This document shows positions 17,047 to 25,982 of a stretch of DNA of 64,000 nt, piece by piece. The stretch comes from Anaerolineae bacterium (GTDB lineage Bacteria > Chloroflexota > Anaerolineae > Aggregatilineales > Phototrophicaceae). Within the stretch, counting starts at the first letter, position 1. Each line of letters starts with the position of its first letter. The notes below the pieces were generated by a model that was not told the origin of the DNA, made no database searches, and worked only from the letters and a program-made list of their open reading frames with translations. The position numbers and the translations under genes were made by a program. The stretch is taken from contig JALHOR010000017.1 of assembly GCA_022842885.1 (NCBI GenBank), positions 1 through 64,000 on the forward strand, read 5' to 3'.

Positions 17047-17930
17047 TGTTGACGCCGGATGTACTCCGCCGGATTCGCCGGATTGAATTTAAAACGCGCC
17101 GTTTGGTCATCAATGCTTTTGCCGGGGCATATCATTCGGTCTATAAAGGCAGAGGGCTGTCGTTTGCAGCGGTGCGTCCCTATGTGCCGGGCGATGATGT
17201 GCGCTCCATTGATTGGAAAGTGACGGCTCGTACCGGCGAACCCTTCATCCGACAGCATGTCGAAGAGCGCGAACTGACGGTCATGATTGTGATAGATGGC
17301 AGTGCTTCGGTCTTGTTCGGCACGATTGACCGCCAAAAACGCGATTTTGCTGCTGAATTGGGTGCGGCATTGGCGTACATGGCAATCACCAATAATGACC
17401 GCGCTGGATTGCTGATTTTCAGCGATAAAGTGGAACATTATGTGCCGCCGCGCAAAGGGCGCAAACACGTTATGCGGCTGATACGCGATTTGCTCATAGT
17501 AGAGACATCCGGCAGCGGCACAGATTTAGCGCAGGCGCTTCGCACTTTAAATCGTGTTGTGCCATCGGGTGCAATTATTTTTCTGCTTTCCGATTTTTTG
17601 CTATCGGGCGAGAGTTATTATCAGGATTTAGCCATCACTGCCCGCCACCATGAACTCAATGTCGTCATTTTGAGCGACCCTTTGGAGGAACAATTTCCTG
17701 AAGTGGGCATGATGGGCTTGCGCGATGCTGAAACCGGTGAAGTGCAATGGGTAGATACTACTTCTCCTGCTTGGCAGCAGCAGTTTCGGCAGCAGCAGCA
17801 GCAGTTCCAGCAAGACCGTGATACTATCCTAAAACGGGCTGGGGTTGCTCGCATTGATATTCCGCCCGATGGCGATTATGCTCGCGCTTTGAATTTGTTT
17901 TTCCGTCAGCAGTTGGAACGCCGCCGATGA
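17046..17930 (+). CDS. DUF58-domain protein (VWA-like), MoxR partner
   Basis: The 294-residue protein carries the DUF58 signature PYVPGDDVRSIDWKVTAR and, after it, a von Willebrand A-like core (VMIVIDGSASVLFG) with a DxSxS-type metal site. A Gln-rich stretch near residue 245 precedes the C-terminus. No membrane helix is seen. These proteins are usual partners of MoxR ATPases. The ATG overlaps the moxR stop, and its own stop overlaps the next gene by ATGA, so translation is coupled throughout. Confidence 0.93.
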   Translation: MLTPDVLRRIRRIEFKTRRLVINAFAGAYHSVYKGRGLSFAAVRPYVPGDDVRSIDWKVTARTGEPFIRQHVEERELTVMIVIDGSASVLFGTIDRQKRDFAAELGAALAYMAITNNDRAGLLIFSDKVEHYVPPRKGRKHVMRLIRDLLIVETSGSGTDLAQALRTLNRVVPSGAIIFLLSDFLLSGESYYQDLAITARHHELNVVILSDPLEEQFPEVGMMGLRDAETGEVQWVDTTSPAWQQQFRQQQQQFQQDRDTILKRAGVARIDIPPDGDYARALNLFFRQQLERRR

Positions 17931-18976
17931 ATCTGTTAGCTAGTTCAGATGTTATTTCTGTTGAAAGGCGATTTCTCGTAATCGCTGGAATAAGATACCG
18001 TAGGGACACGATATATCGTGTCCTTACAAAAGCATATTATCTTTTATTTGCTTTTAGTATGCCGTTTTTATGGGTCGGAATGCCCATTTACGCCCAAAAT
18101 GCGACGGCGACGCCGTTTGTGCCGCCCATTAATGCCGGGCAAGCCGATATTGTGAATGCCTATTTAACTGCCGCCAACCTATCGCCGTTGGTAGGGGACA
18201 TCATTGAAGTTCACATTATCATTGAAGCGCCGCCCGGTGTGCAGTTAGCCAATTTGCCTGAATTTCCTGCCGATGATATTTTTGCTGTTTTAGAGACAGG
18301 TGACATCACAAGGGAAACGCGGGCAGATGGAGTGACAGTATATTCCCGCATTTTGGAGATGATTATTTGGCTGCCGGGGCAGCACTTAACCCCAGAAATG
18401 CCTGTAACGTTCACATATAACGGCGTCACAATGAGCAATCCGGTGAAATCACTTTTTTTCACTGTGCCATCGGTGCTAGAAACTGCGCCAGACCGCAGCT
18501 TGCGCCCCTTTGCACCCCCTATCGAATTGCCGTATATCTCGCCATTGTGGTTAATTCCGTTGATTGTGGTGCTTGGGAGCATCGTGTTCATCCTGAGGCG
18601 CGTTTTGCGCCGCCGGAATGGGCGCATTGCGGGCATTATTGGCGGCACACCTGCTCAAATTGCGATTGCTGAATTGGAAGACTTAAAGACCCAATCACTG
18701 CCTGTATCTACCATCTATTTATTGGTGGCTGATAAACTCCGAGGTTATTTGCAAGTGGTTCACCAAATTAATGCCGCCGAATTGACCACAGCCGAACTTA
18801 ACCAACTGCTGAAACAACACAATTCTTTCCCAGAACCTTTGCGAAAAGGTTTGCAGCAAGTTTTGGAACAAGCCGATTTGGTCAAATTTGCCCGGTTTGA
18901 ACCCGAACCGGATGCTGGTGTACGATTGGTGAATTATGCGATTCGCTGGTTGCAGGCGATAGAAAAACAACCATGA
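17927..18976 (+). CDS. BatD-like membrane protein of the MoxR-Bat operon
   Basis: A 349-residue protein with an odd N-terminus: about 40 polar and basic residues precede what looks like the real signal or anchor (YYLLFAFSMPFLWVGM, about 42-58). An extracellular beta domain (about 75-190) is followed by a membrane helix near 205-225 (LWLIPLIVVLGSIVFIL), a basic stretch and a helical cytoplasmic part. The arrangement is like the short BatD or DUF4381-type proteins of such operons. The 20-bp palindrome at 18004-18023 falls in the extra N-terminal part, so that part may come from an inserted repeat. Overlaps of ATGA on both sides keep it in the operon. Confidence 0.75.
   Translation: MNLLASSDVISVERRFLVIAGIRYRRDTIYRVLTKAYYLLFAFSMPFLWVGMPIYAQNATATPFVPPINAGQADIVNAYLTAANLSPLVGDIIEVHIIIEAPPGVQLANLPEFPADDIFAVLETGDITRETRADGVTVYSRILEMIIWLPGQHLTPEMPVTFTYNGVTMSNPVKSLFFTVPSVLETAPDRSLRPFAPPIELPYISPLWLIPLIVVLGSIVFILRRVLRRRNGRIAGIIGGTPAQIAIAELEDLKTQSLPVSTIYLLVADKLRGYLQVVHQINAAELTTAELNQLLKQHNSFPEPLRKGLQQVLEQADLVKFARFEPEPDAGVRLVNYAIRWLQAIEKQP
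18004..18023. repeat. Perfect 20-bp palindrome inside the BatD-like reading frame
   Basis: GGACACGATATATCGTGTCC is its own reverse complement and sits in a TAGG...CCTTAC context like the small dispersed palindromic repeats (REP/MITE-like) found in many bacteria, usually between genes. Here it codes for residues near RRDTIYRV. One copy only is seen in this window. Confidence 0.75.
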
Positions 18977-19929
18977 TTGAATTTCGTTTTGCGTATCCGC
19001 ATGTTTTTTTGCTGCTGCTTCCGGCAGCACTCTTTTTATTCCAACAGTGGCGTGGACGCTGGCAGTCAGCACCAGTAGTCATGCGTTATTCCGATACGCG
19101 CTTGTTGAGTGGTTTGCCTGTGGGGCTGCGCGTGCAGTTGCGCCGTTTGCCGGATGTATTGCGATTGCTAGTCTGGTTGCTGTTGGTAGCGGCACTAGCA
19201 CGCCCCCAAGCCGGGAATGCGCGGGAAGTGCTACGTGGGGCAGGGATTGATATGGCTTTCGCGCTGGATATTTCTGCCAGTATGGGAACACAAGATTTTG
19301 CACCCTTCAGTCGTTTGGATGCAGCAAAAATGATGCTGGATAATTTTATCACTCAGCGCGAATTTGACCGCATTGGGCTGATTGTGTTTGCTGAAGAGGC
19401 GTTTTATCAAGCACCCCCCACACTGGATTATGCGATTTTGCGGCGCTTATTGGCAGAGGTACAACTGGCAGAAGCGATTGGCAATAGCGGCAAAACGGCG
19501 ATTGGGGTAGGCATTGCGGCTGCCGCCAATATGCTGCGCCAGAGCCAAGCCACCAGCAAAGCAGTTATTTTGCTGACCGATGGCACAAATAATACTGGCA
19601 GCGTTGACCCGCTATCCGCAGCACAAGCCGCCAGTGCCTTTGATATTCGCATTTATACAATCGGGATGGGCAATCCGGCAGCCGGCGAAATAGATGAGGT
19701 GATGCTGCAATCGGTGGCGGCGGTGAGCAATGGGCGCTATTTTAATGCGCTGCAATTGCCAGATTTAGAAGCCATTTTTGCCGAAATTGACCGCCTAGAA
19801 CGCTCCGAAGTCGAGCGCCAATTGAACGTGCGTTGGCAAGAACAAGCGTATCTGTGGCTGATAGTGGCATTGATTTTGTTGCTGCTTGAACGATTTTTAC
19901 GACTAACCCTATTCCAGACAATCCCATGA
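18973..19929 (+). CDS. batA: BatA-type VWA membrane protein
   Basis: The 318-residue protein has N-terminal membrane helices (about 8-24 and 58-76), a VWA domain with the metal site DISASMG (DxSxS) and LLTDGTNNTG, and a final helix near 292-312. This is the BatA/aerotolerance layout. It probably sits with the VWA domain in the periplasm or outside. Together with BatB it forms the conserved pair of the operon; Bat proteins were named for aerotolerance in Bacteroides, but their exact substrate is not known. ATGA overlaps join it to both neighbours. Confidence 0.92.
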   Translation: MIEFRFAYPHVFLLLLPAALFLFQQWRGRWQSAPVVMRYSDTRLLSGLPVGLRVQLRRLPDVLRLLVWLLLVAALARPQAGNAREVLRGAGIDMAFALDISASMGTQDFAPFSRLDAAKMMLDNFITQREFDRIGLIVFAEEAFYQAPPTLDYAILRRLLAEVQLAEAIGNSGKTAIGVGIAAAANMLRQSQATSKAVILLTDGTNNTGSVDPLSAAQAASAFDIRIYTIGMGNPAAGEIDEVMLQSVAAVSNGRYFNALQLPDLEAIFAEIDRLERSEVERQLNVRWQEQAYLWLIVALILLLLERFLRLTLFQTIP

Positions 19930-20933
19930 CGTTTCTTAATGCGCCATTTTTGGCATTCCTTGTGCTTATCCCGTTGTTCGCGCTGTTTTTCCTGTGGCGC
20001 AACTTGGTGCGGGCGATGGTCGTGCGCCGTATTGGCGATACCGAGTTGGTACAAAAATTGCTGTCCCAAATCAGCCCGGCACGCCGCCGTTGGAAACAAA
20101 TTTTGTGGTTATTGACACTCTTAGCCTTAATTCTGGCAGTGGCGCGTCCGGTATGGGGGATTGAACTCCAAAAAATTGAAAAACAAGGCGTTGCTGTCGT
20201 TTTCGTGGTGGATGTCAGTTTGAGTATGGCAGCCCAAGATATTGTGCCATCGCGTTTAGAACGCGCCCGATTAGATATACAAGACTTGTTGGCATCGCTG
20301 GAAGGCAACGATGCTGGCATTATCTTGTTCGCCGGGCAAGCCTTTCAATATATGCCGCTGACTTATGATATGCAAGCCGCCCAAGTATTTGTCCGCAGTA
20401 TCGCCCTGAATGCTGTGCCAACGCCGGGAACAGCCATCGGTGAGGCGCTTGATATGGCGCTGCAAGTTTTGGATGATGTAGCTGGCGATAACCGGGTCAT
20501 TGTGCTGCTATCCGATGGGGAAAATCATGAAGGCAACCCATTGAATGCGGCGCGTGCCGCAAGTGAGGCAGGGATTGTTATCCATACATTGGGCTATGGC
20601 ACGATTACAGGGTCAACGATTCCTATTTTTGATGATGCTGGCACATTGATAGACTACAAAAAAGACTCGCAGGGAACATTAGTCCAGACCGTATTAGATG
20701 AAATTGTGCTGCGAACACTGGCAGAAACAACCGGTGGTAGCTATCAACCGATTGTGGATGGCACGGAAATTGCGAATGTTATTGCTGCGATTCAGGCATT
20801 GCAACCGGGTGATTTGGGCGAAGAATTAATCGATCGTCCTGTTGAACAGTTTGGGATTTTTGTGGCATTGGCATTATTGGCGCTCTCAGTCGAGATGTTA
20901 TTGCCAGAAACACGGCGGGAGCGTGACTCATGA
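19926..20933 (+). CDS. batB: BatB-type VWA membrane protein
   Basis: The 335-residue protein repeats the BatA layout: helices near 5-22 and 58-76, a VWA domain with DVSLSMAAQDI (DxSxS) and LLSDGENHEG, and a C-terminal helix near 308-325. The long insert around GYGTITGSTIPIFDDAG is typical of BatB. It probably pairs with BatA at the membrane. It overlaps batA and batC by ATGA. Confidence 0.92.
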   Translation: MTFLNAPFLAFLVLIPLFALFFLWRNLVRAMVVRRIGDTELVQKLLSQISPARRRWKQILWLLTLLALILAVARPVWGIELQKIEKQGVAVVFVVDVSLSMAAQDIVPSRLERARLDIQDLLASLEGNDAGIILFAGQAFQYMPLTYDMQAAQVFVRSIALNAVPTPGTAIGEALDMALQVLDDVAGDNRVIVLLSDGENHEGNPLNAARAASEAGIVIHTLGYGTITGSTIPIFDDAGTLIDYKKDSQGTLVQTVLDEIVLRTLAETTGGSYQPIVDGTEIANVIAAIQALQPGDLGEELIDRPVEQFGIFVALALLALSVEMLLPETRRERDS

Positions 20934-21697
20934 AACATTTCATTGTGATGGGCTTGCTATTTTTATTAGGATTGGCGGCGTGCAGCACTAACCCGGCAGA
21001 GCGCAATAATGCAGGCAATAGTTTTGTCGCGCAAGGGAATTATCCGGCTGCTGTCAGTGCTTATCAATCGGCATTAGTCGCTGACCCAGACAATGCTCAA
21101 TTGTATTTTAATGTGGCGAATGCTTATGCACGGGCAGGCGACAATGAATCGGCTATCACGGCATATCAACAGGCGGTTGAGCGCGGTGATGCGGAATTAG
21201 CGGCGTTGGCACACTATAATTTGGGGAATCTCTTTTTTGAACAGCAGCGATTTAACGAAGCCGTAGCCGCCTATCAGCAATCGCTGTTGTTGATGCCAGA
21301 GCGCGAAGATACCCGGTTTAATTTAGAATTGGCATTGCTTTACATCGAAAAACCAACGCCCACACCCTTTGAACAAAAGACCGAACCCGACACTCAGCAA
21401 GCCAATCCATCGGTGACGCCCACGCCAAATCCCGGTGATTTAAATGAACCGACGCCCACACCAACACCGCCGGGCGGGGCATTACCCGAAGGTTCAACGC
21501 CCGATGGTGGCATGGCAGGGACGCAAGAAGGCGATTTTAGTGCTTCACCCGTGCCGCGTAATAGCGAAAATGACCTGACTGTAGAAGATGCTCGCCGAAT
21601 TCTTGACCCGATAGATGTTGAAAAACCCGGTGTGGGCGGTGGAATGCCAGACATCCTCGTGACCCCCGCGACACCGCCATCTGGACGAGATTGGTAA
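20930..21697 (+). CDS. batC: BatC-type TPR lipoprotein
   Basis: The 255-residue protein starts with a lipoprotein signal (MKHFIVMGLLFLLGLAAC) with lipobox Cys18. Three TPR repeats cover about residues 25-135 (AQGNYPAAVSAYQSALVADP, YFNVANAYARAGDNESAI, HYNLGNLFFEQQRFNEAV). A Pro/Thr-rich disordered tail follows, ending in a short conserved-looking segment (DLTVEDARRILDPIDVEKP). TPRs give protein-protein contacts, so it probably scaffolds the VWA proteins. It overlaps batD (TAATG). Confidence 0.9.
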   Translation: MKHFIVMGLLFLLGLAACSTNPAERNNAGNSFVAQGNYPAAVSAYQSALVADPDNAQLYFNVANAYARAGDNESAITAYQQAVERGDAELAALAHYNLGNLFFEQQRFNEAVAAYQQSLLLMPEREDTRFNLELALLYIEKPTPTPFEQKTEPDTQQANPSVTPTPNPGDLNEPTPTPTPPGGALPEGSTPDGGMAGTQEGDFSASPVPRNSENDLTVEDARRILDPIDVEKPGVGGGMPDILVTPATPPSGRDW

Positions 21698-23085
21698 TGA
21701 TGCCGAGTTATCACCCACCATCACCTGCTATGTGTTTGAGATTAATAAGCGCAAAATATTTGTTTGTGCTTGTGGTTGTGTTGTTTGTTTTTGTGCAGAT
21801 AATACCACTGGATGCCCAAGATTCGGGCAGTAGTTTTCTGGATGTCACAATAGATAGCCTCACACCCTATGTTGGGCAGCCGACTATTTATACTTGGCAG
21901 TTATTTTTGCCAGCGGGTATGAATGCTGAGTCCGCGCAAATTACACTGCCACCATTTACCGGATTTGGGCAAGAAAATTTACCTGCTGGCGATGTGCAAT
22001 TGCAAACCGTCAATGGACAATCTATGCAGGTGGTTCAGCGTCAAATCGTATTGTATCCGCTGCAAACCGGGACATTCACGATTGAAGCATTGCAAATTTT
22101 ACTCCCGGAAACACCGTTTCAATCGGCAGTGCCATTATCTTCCCCACCTTTCGCCGTCAATGTCTTACCGATGCCGCCGAATGCGCCGGTTTATTTCCAG
22201 AACGCCATCGGGCAATTTGATGTGGCGGCGGCGCTTAATGTGACTTCTATCGCGGTTGGGCAACCGGTGATTTTGACAATGACGATAACTGGCACAGGCA
22301 ATATTCAACAAGTGCTGCGCCCAAAAATGGTGCTACCGGAATTTTGGCGCATATTTGAACAAGATAACCCTGTGCAACCTGCGAGTCCGGTCTTTGGGTC
22401 ACGAGTATTTGAATGGCAACTTATCCCCGCCCAAGCCGGTATTCATGTGATTCCGGCGCTTGAATTTGGTTTCTTGAATCCGCAAACAGGCAGTTACGAA
22501 ACGCGCACGACAACACCGCTACCTATTGAAGTGCTGGCTGCTGACAATCCCACAACGAGTCCACCCATATCAGCCGATGTAACCCAAACAACCCACTCTC
22601 AGCCTGATATTATGCTGAAACCTTTGCCGGAGAATATCGCGTCAAGAAGCACGAATTTTGATATTTGGGGCTTGGTATTATGGCTGCTGCCACCACTTGG
22701 TGCGGGCTTGGTAGCATTCATGTCTTCAGCGCGTTCTCGGCGCAATCCTAGCCCAAAACCAGAACGACTCAGTGGCAGCCGCGCCTTACAACAAGCACAG
22801 ATGCAATTAAAAACGGCATTATCCCAATCGCCAAAAGATGCGTCTGTGATGATTGCTGATATTATATTGACGTATCTTAGCCGCAAAACTGGGCAATCTA
22901 TCCAGCGCGAGACGCTTAAAAATGCGCTTTCCGGTTTGTCGCTACCTGTGCAAAAAACACTTTTGGACTGCCTAGACCATGCCGATGCCGGACGTTATGC
23001 CCCGGTCAGTGAACAGGACATCAAATTATTGGTGCGCGATACGCTGCGGATATTGCTGGAGATAGATAAAACGTGGCAAGCCTGA
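21697..23085 (+). CDS. batD: BatD-type membrane protein
   Basis: The 462-residue protein starts at the ATG that overlaps the batC stop. A signal or anchor helix is at about 20-37 (YLFVLVVVLFVFVQIIP). The ectodomain contains two or more Ig-like beta domains with the BatD hallmarks (VDVTIDSLTPYVGQPTIYTWQL-like opening and SIAVGQPVILTMTITGTGNI). A helix near 328-348 (WGLVLWLLPPLGAGLVAFM) is followed by a helical cytoplasmic part. It is the largest component of the putative Bat complex. The stop lies inside the batE start region, overlapping by 13 bp. Confidence 0.88.
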   Translation: MMPSYHPPSPAMCLRLISAKYLFVLVVVLFVFVQIIPLDAQDSGSSFLDVTIDSLTPYVGQPTIYTWQLFLPAGMNAESAQITLPPFTGFGQENLPAGDVQLQTVNGQSMQVVQRQIVLYPLQTGTFTIEALQILLPETPFQSAVPLSSPPFAVNVLPMPPNAPVYFQNAIGQFDVAAALNVTSIAVGQPVILTMTITGTGNIQQVLRPKMVLPEFWRIFEQDNPVQPASPVFGSRVFEWQLIPAQAGIHVIPALEFGFLNPQTGSYETRTTTPLPIEVLAADNPTTSPPISADVTQTTHSQPDIMLKPLPENIASRSTNFDIWGLVLWLLPPLGAGLVAFMSSARSRRNPSPKPERLSGSRALQQAQMQLKTALSQSPKDASVMIADIILTYLSRKTGQSIQRETLKNALSGLSLPVQKTLLDCLDHADAGRYAPVSEQDIKLLVRDTLRILLEIDKTWQA

Positions 23086-23831
23086 TACGTCCTTTCGCTA
23101 TCTTTTTGTTATGCGTGTTGCTGGTGTCGGCTACTGCGGCACAGTTTGATTTTGAATCGGCGGCAACGGCGTATAATAATGGCGATTTTGCCACTGCTAT
23201 TTCGATTTACGACTCTGCGCTTGCGGCGGGGGTGCGCGATGGTGGTGTCTTCTTTAATCTGGCAACCGCATATTATGCCAGTGGTGATAATGCCCGTGCT
23301 TTGCTGAATTATTTGCGTGCCGCTGACATTGCCCCACGCGAAAACGATACTCAATTGCAAATAGCTCGCCTCCGCGCCCGCCGTGAAGATGGCAATATGC
23401 AGGAATCAGATGCGCTGGTATTGTTCGGGTCGCTGACCAATGCTTGGCTAACCTATGATGAACTCAATGTTTTGACATGGTGTGTTTGGACAAGTTTTTT
23501 TGTTGTATGGGCAATTTTTTTTCGGCAGAAACATGGACGACAGCGATTGCGAAGCGTTTTATTTGTGAATGCAAGTGTGATGGCTGTGTTCTTGTTACTG
23601 TTATTTTCGCGCTGGTATGTGGGGGCAACGATGCCACCTGCGGTTGTTATTGAATCATCGGTACAGGTGATGAATGGTGCGGGTGATAACTATTTGCCTT
23701 TGTTTCGCGTATTTGCTGCCGCCGAGGTTCGCATTTTGGAGGAGCGTAACGATTGGTTGCGTGTCATTTTGCCGGATGGTCGGCAAGGATGGCTACGTGC
23801 CAGCAATATCGAAAAGGTTATAGTTCCGTAA
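23073..23831 (+). CDS. batE: BatE-like protein: TPR and SH3-type domains
   Basis: The 252-residue protein starts at a GTG inside batD (13-bp overlap). It has a signal peptide (FAIFLLCVLLVSATAA), TPR repeats at about 25-100 (AATAYNNGDFATAISIYDSA, VFFNLATAYYASGDNARALL), two membrane helices at about 125-145 and 160-180, and a bacterial SH3 domain at about 190-250 (SVQVMNGAGDNY, RILEERNDWLRVILPDGRQG). That is the BatE plan. It ends the operon; the next genes run on the other strand. Confidence 0.88.
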   Translation: MASLIRPFAIFLLCVLLVSATAAQFDFESAATAYNNGDFATAISIYDSALAAGVRDGGVFFNLATAYYASGDNARALLNYLRAADIAPRENDTQLQIARLRARREDGNMQESDALVLFGSLTNAWLTYDELNVLTWCVWTSFFVVWAIFFRQKHGRQRLRSVLFVNASVMAVFLLLLFSRWYVGATMPPAVVIESSVQVMNGAGDNYLPLFRVFAAAEVRILEERNDWLRVILPDGRQGWLRASNIEKVIVP

Positions 23832-23852
23832 AAAATGTGAGTAAAATATCAC

Positions 23853-23874
23853 AAATTTGGGATAAATTTGGGAT
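23853..23874 (+). repeat. Two tandem copies of an 11-bp unit
   Basis: AAATTTGGGAT occurs twice back to back in the short gap between batE and the convergent sucD-like gene. Role unknown; it may be replication slippage. Confidence 0.6.
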
Positions 23875-23905
23875 AAAAATCATCTCTTTTCAGGATGAAT
23901 GTCAT

Positions 23906-24748
23906 TTATACCCCTTTGAGCAACTCAGAAACATCTTCTGGATAACGGGCAACCGGAACACCTATATTGGTGAGTGCCGCCGCACGACTGGCAGCATATT
24001 TTGCTTCTGTGGGTGATTCAATCAGGCTGATAGATTGCCCTGGAATGAGTGCCACCACCGGGCGGGTCATCCGATTTGAGATATAAGAAGTCACTTCATG
24101 AATCGCATCATACTGGCTTGGTTCGCTGATAAGCACAATTTTTTCGGTATTCAGGTCATTCTCAAACAATTCGAGAATATCCTTAAAATTCATGCCGATA
24201 ATGGCATTACTCCCAATTCCCACTAATGCCGATTGCCCCATATTGGCTTGTGTCAGTGCCAATGTCGTTTCGTAAAGGAGGGCGCTGCTGCTGGAAACAA
24301 TCCCAATATTGCCGGGTTTTGCAACCATAGGTGGGATAATGCCAACGCTCGTCACGCCCGGAATTAAAATACCCGGGCTATTAGGTCCTACTAAACGAAT
24401 ATTTTTTCTTTGCAATAATTCCCGTGTGCGTAACATATCATGCAGCGGAATATGTTCGGTGATGCAAATAATGAGCTTAATCCCGGCATCGGCAGCTTCA
24501 ATAATCGCATCGGCAGCGAGGGGGGCTGGTACGGTAATCAGGCTCACCGTTGCCCCGGTCGCATCCATCGCACGGCGCACAGTATCAAAAACGGGCTTGC
24601 CCTCAAACCAATCGCCACCTTTGCCGGGTGTTACCCCGCCGACGATGACGGTGCCATATTCCAGCATCTGCCGCGTATGAAATGACCCATAACGCTCAGT
24701 GATACCTTGTATAAGAATTTGCGAGTGTTTATCCAGCAAAATCGCCAT
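23906..24748 (-). CDS. Succinyl-CoA ligase alpha-like protein with altered catalytic loops
   Basis: The 280-residue protein follows SucD along its whole length: ILLDKHSQILIQGITERYGSFH, VGGVTPGKGG, LITVPAPLAADAI, IKLIICITEHIP and VGPNSPG. But the loop that in SucD carries the phospho-histidine (GHAGAI) reads IESPTEAKYAAS here, with no His. The conserved Cys of NCPG is Ser, SRSGTL is SSSSAL and GIGGDP is GIGSNA. The Rossmann CoA-binding half is well kept. It therefore may bind CoA but is unlikely to run the normal phospho-His reaction. The ATG at 24748 overlaps the stop of the beta-like gene (TGATG). Confidence 0.85.
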   Translation of the reverse strand: MAILLDKHSQILIQGITERYGSFHTRQMLEYGTVIVGGVTPGKGGDWFEGKPVFDTVRRAMDATGATVSLITVPAPLAADAIIEAADAGIKLIICITEHIPLHDMLRTRELLQRKNIRLVGPNSPGILIPGVTSVGIIPPMVAKPGNIGIVSSSSALLYETTLALTQANMGQSALVGIGSNAIIGMNFKDILELFENDLNTEKIVLISEPSQYDAIHEVTSYISNRMTRPVVALIPGQSISLIESPTEAKYAASRAAALTNIGVPVARYPEDVSELLKGV

Positions 24749-25911
24749 CAAGCATAACTCCTAGTCGCCATTGCGATCGCTTGATGTATTGCCGCAGATA
24801 ATGTTTTTGCTACGATTAAATTGGGAATATCGGCGGCTGCCAACATGTGCTGGGCTTCCTCAGCACCACTGCCTTGCAAGCGAATAACGGTAGGAATAGT
24901 GGGCTTTAGCTCATGCCATGTGTGCAAAATGGCGCCTGCCAGCAAATCGGCTTCCACTAAGCCATCAAAAATATTAACCAGCCCGACTTGTACGGAGGGG
25001 TGTGCCATAATCAAGCGCAATCCGGCGGCAATTTCTTCAGGGGAGGCGCTGCTGCCAGCATCCACAATGCAGGCAGGATGAACACTGGTTTCCTCACCAT
25101 AATGATGCAGCATATCGCGGATGGTTAATGCCATGCCCGCCCCATTGACCAAACAGCCAATTTGACCCTCAAATGACTGATAGGCAACCTCTGTATGCCG
25201 CGCTTGTGCTTGGAGCGTTGTTTCATAACTACTATCGTACATCGCGGCAAGCTGTGGTTGGCGATAGAGAGCGTGCGGGTCAATATGCATTTTGCCATCT
25301 ACTGCCAAGAGATAGCCTTCACGGGTGATGACCAGGGGATTAATTTCAATTTTTTCAGCATCGTTATGAACATAACATTGGTATAAATGATGAATAATTT
25401 CGACAAAAGAGCGCCATTGCGAATGCGGAAAATCCAAGTCACTGGCGATTTTATTGGCTTGATATAAGTGTAAACCTGTCACCGGGTTGATATATTCACG
25501 ACTAAAAATATCAGAGTTATCCCAGGTCATGGTATGCGGGTCTTTGCCGCCTTCCAGCGATGCCAACAGCAGCGGACGCCCGGCAGTATAGTCGGTGATA
25601 ATCGTCACATAAATCGCCTGTTGAATGTGCGCTTTGGCTTCTACCAGAATTTGTCGCACAGGCTGATTTTCAAGCTGATCGCTTAACATGCGGCGGGCAA
25701 CATCTCGCGCCCCCGCCGGGGTATGTGCGATTTTCATGTTGATACCGGGTAATCGGCTGCTGTTAAGGGATTGTGCTTTTAGCACCACATCGCCACCCAA
25801 TTCAACAGCTATACGATAGGCATCATCGGGCGTGCTAATCACGTCGCCTTCCGGCACGGGGATATGCGCCTGTCGCAGCAGAAATTTCATTTGATATTCA
25901 TAAAGCCGCAA
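24748..25911 (-). CDS. Succinyl-CoA ligase beta-like protein with altered ATP-grasp loops
   Basis: The 387-residue protein starts at a TTG backed by a strong AGGAGGT seven bases upstream. It follows SucC: MRLYEYQMKFLLRQAHIPVPEG, ILVEAKAHIQQAIYVTIITD, KIEINPLVIT (metal Glu/Asn kept), LVNGAGMALTIRD. But the glycine-rich loop HAGGRGKAGG is SLNSSRLPG, the DVGGGA loop is DAGSSA, and NIFGGI is NIFDGL. It is paired with the alpha-like gene, which has matching losses, so the pair has probably evolved a new role, perhaps a CoA or acyl-CoA sensor. Plain succinyl-CoA ligase annotation would be misleading. Confidence 0.85.
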   Translation of the reverse strand: MRLYEYQMKFLLRQAHIPVPEGDVISTPDDAYRIAVELGGDVVLKAQSLNSSRLPGINMKIAHTPAGARDVARRMLSDQLENQPVRQILVEAKAHIQQAIYVTIITDYTAGRPLLLASLEGGKDPHTMTWDNSDIFSREYINPVTGLHLYQANKIASDLDFPHSQWRSFVEIIHHLYQCYVHNDAEKIEINPLVITREGYLLAVDGKMHIDPHALYRQPQLAAMYDSSYETTLQAQARHTEVAYQSFEGQIGCLVNGAGMALTIRDMLHHYGEETSVHPACIVDAGSSASPEEIAAGLRLIMAHPSVQVGLVNIFDGLVEADLLAGAILHTWHELKPTIPTVIRLQGSGAEEAQHMLAAADIPNLIVAKTLSAAIHQAIAMATRSYA

Positions 25912-25982
25912 GCGTTTTACCTCCTGATAATAAGCTAAAGTTTTCTAGTATATTGCGATTTTGCAGTTCATAAGTACCTTAT

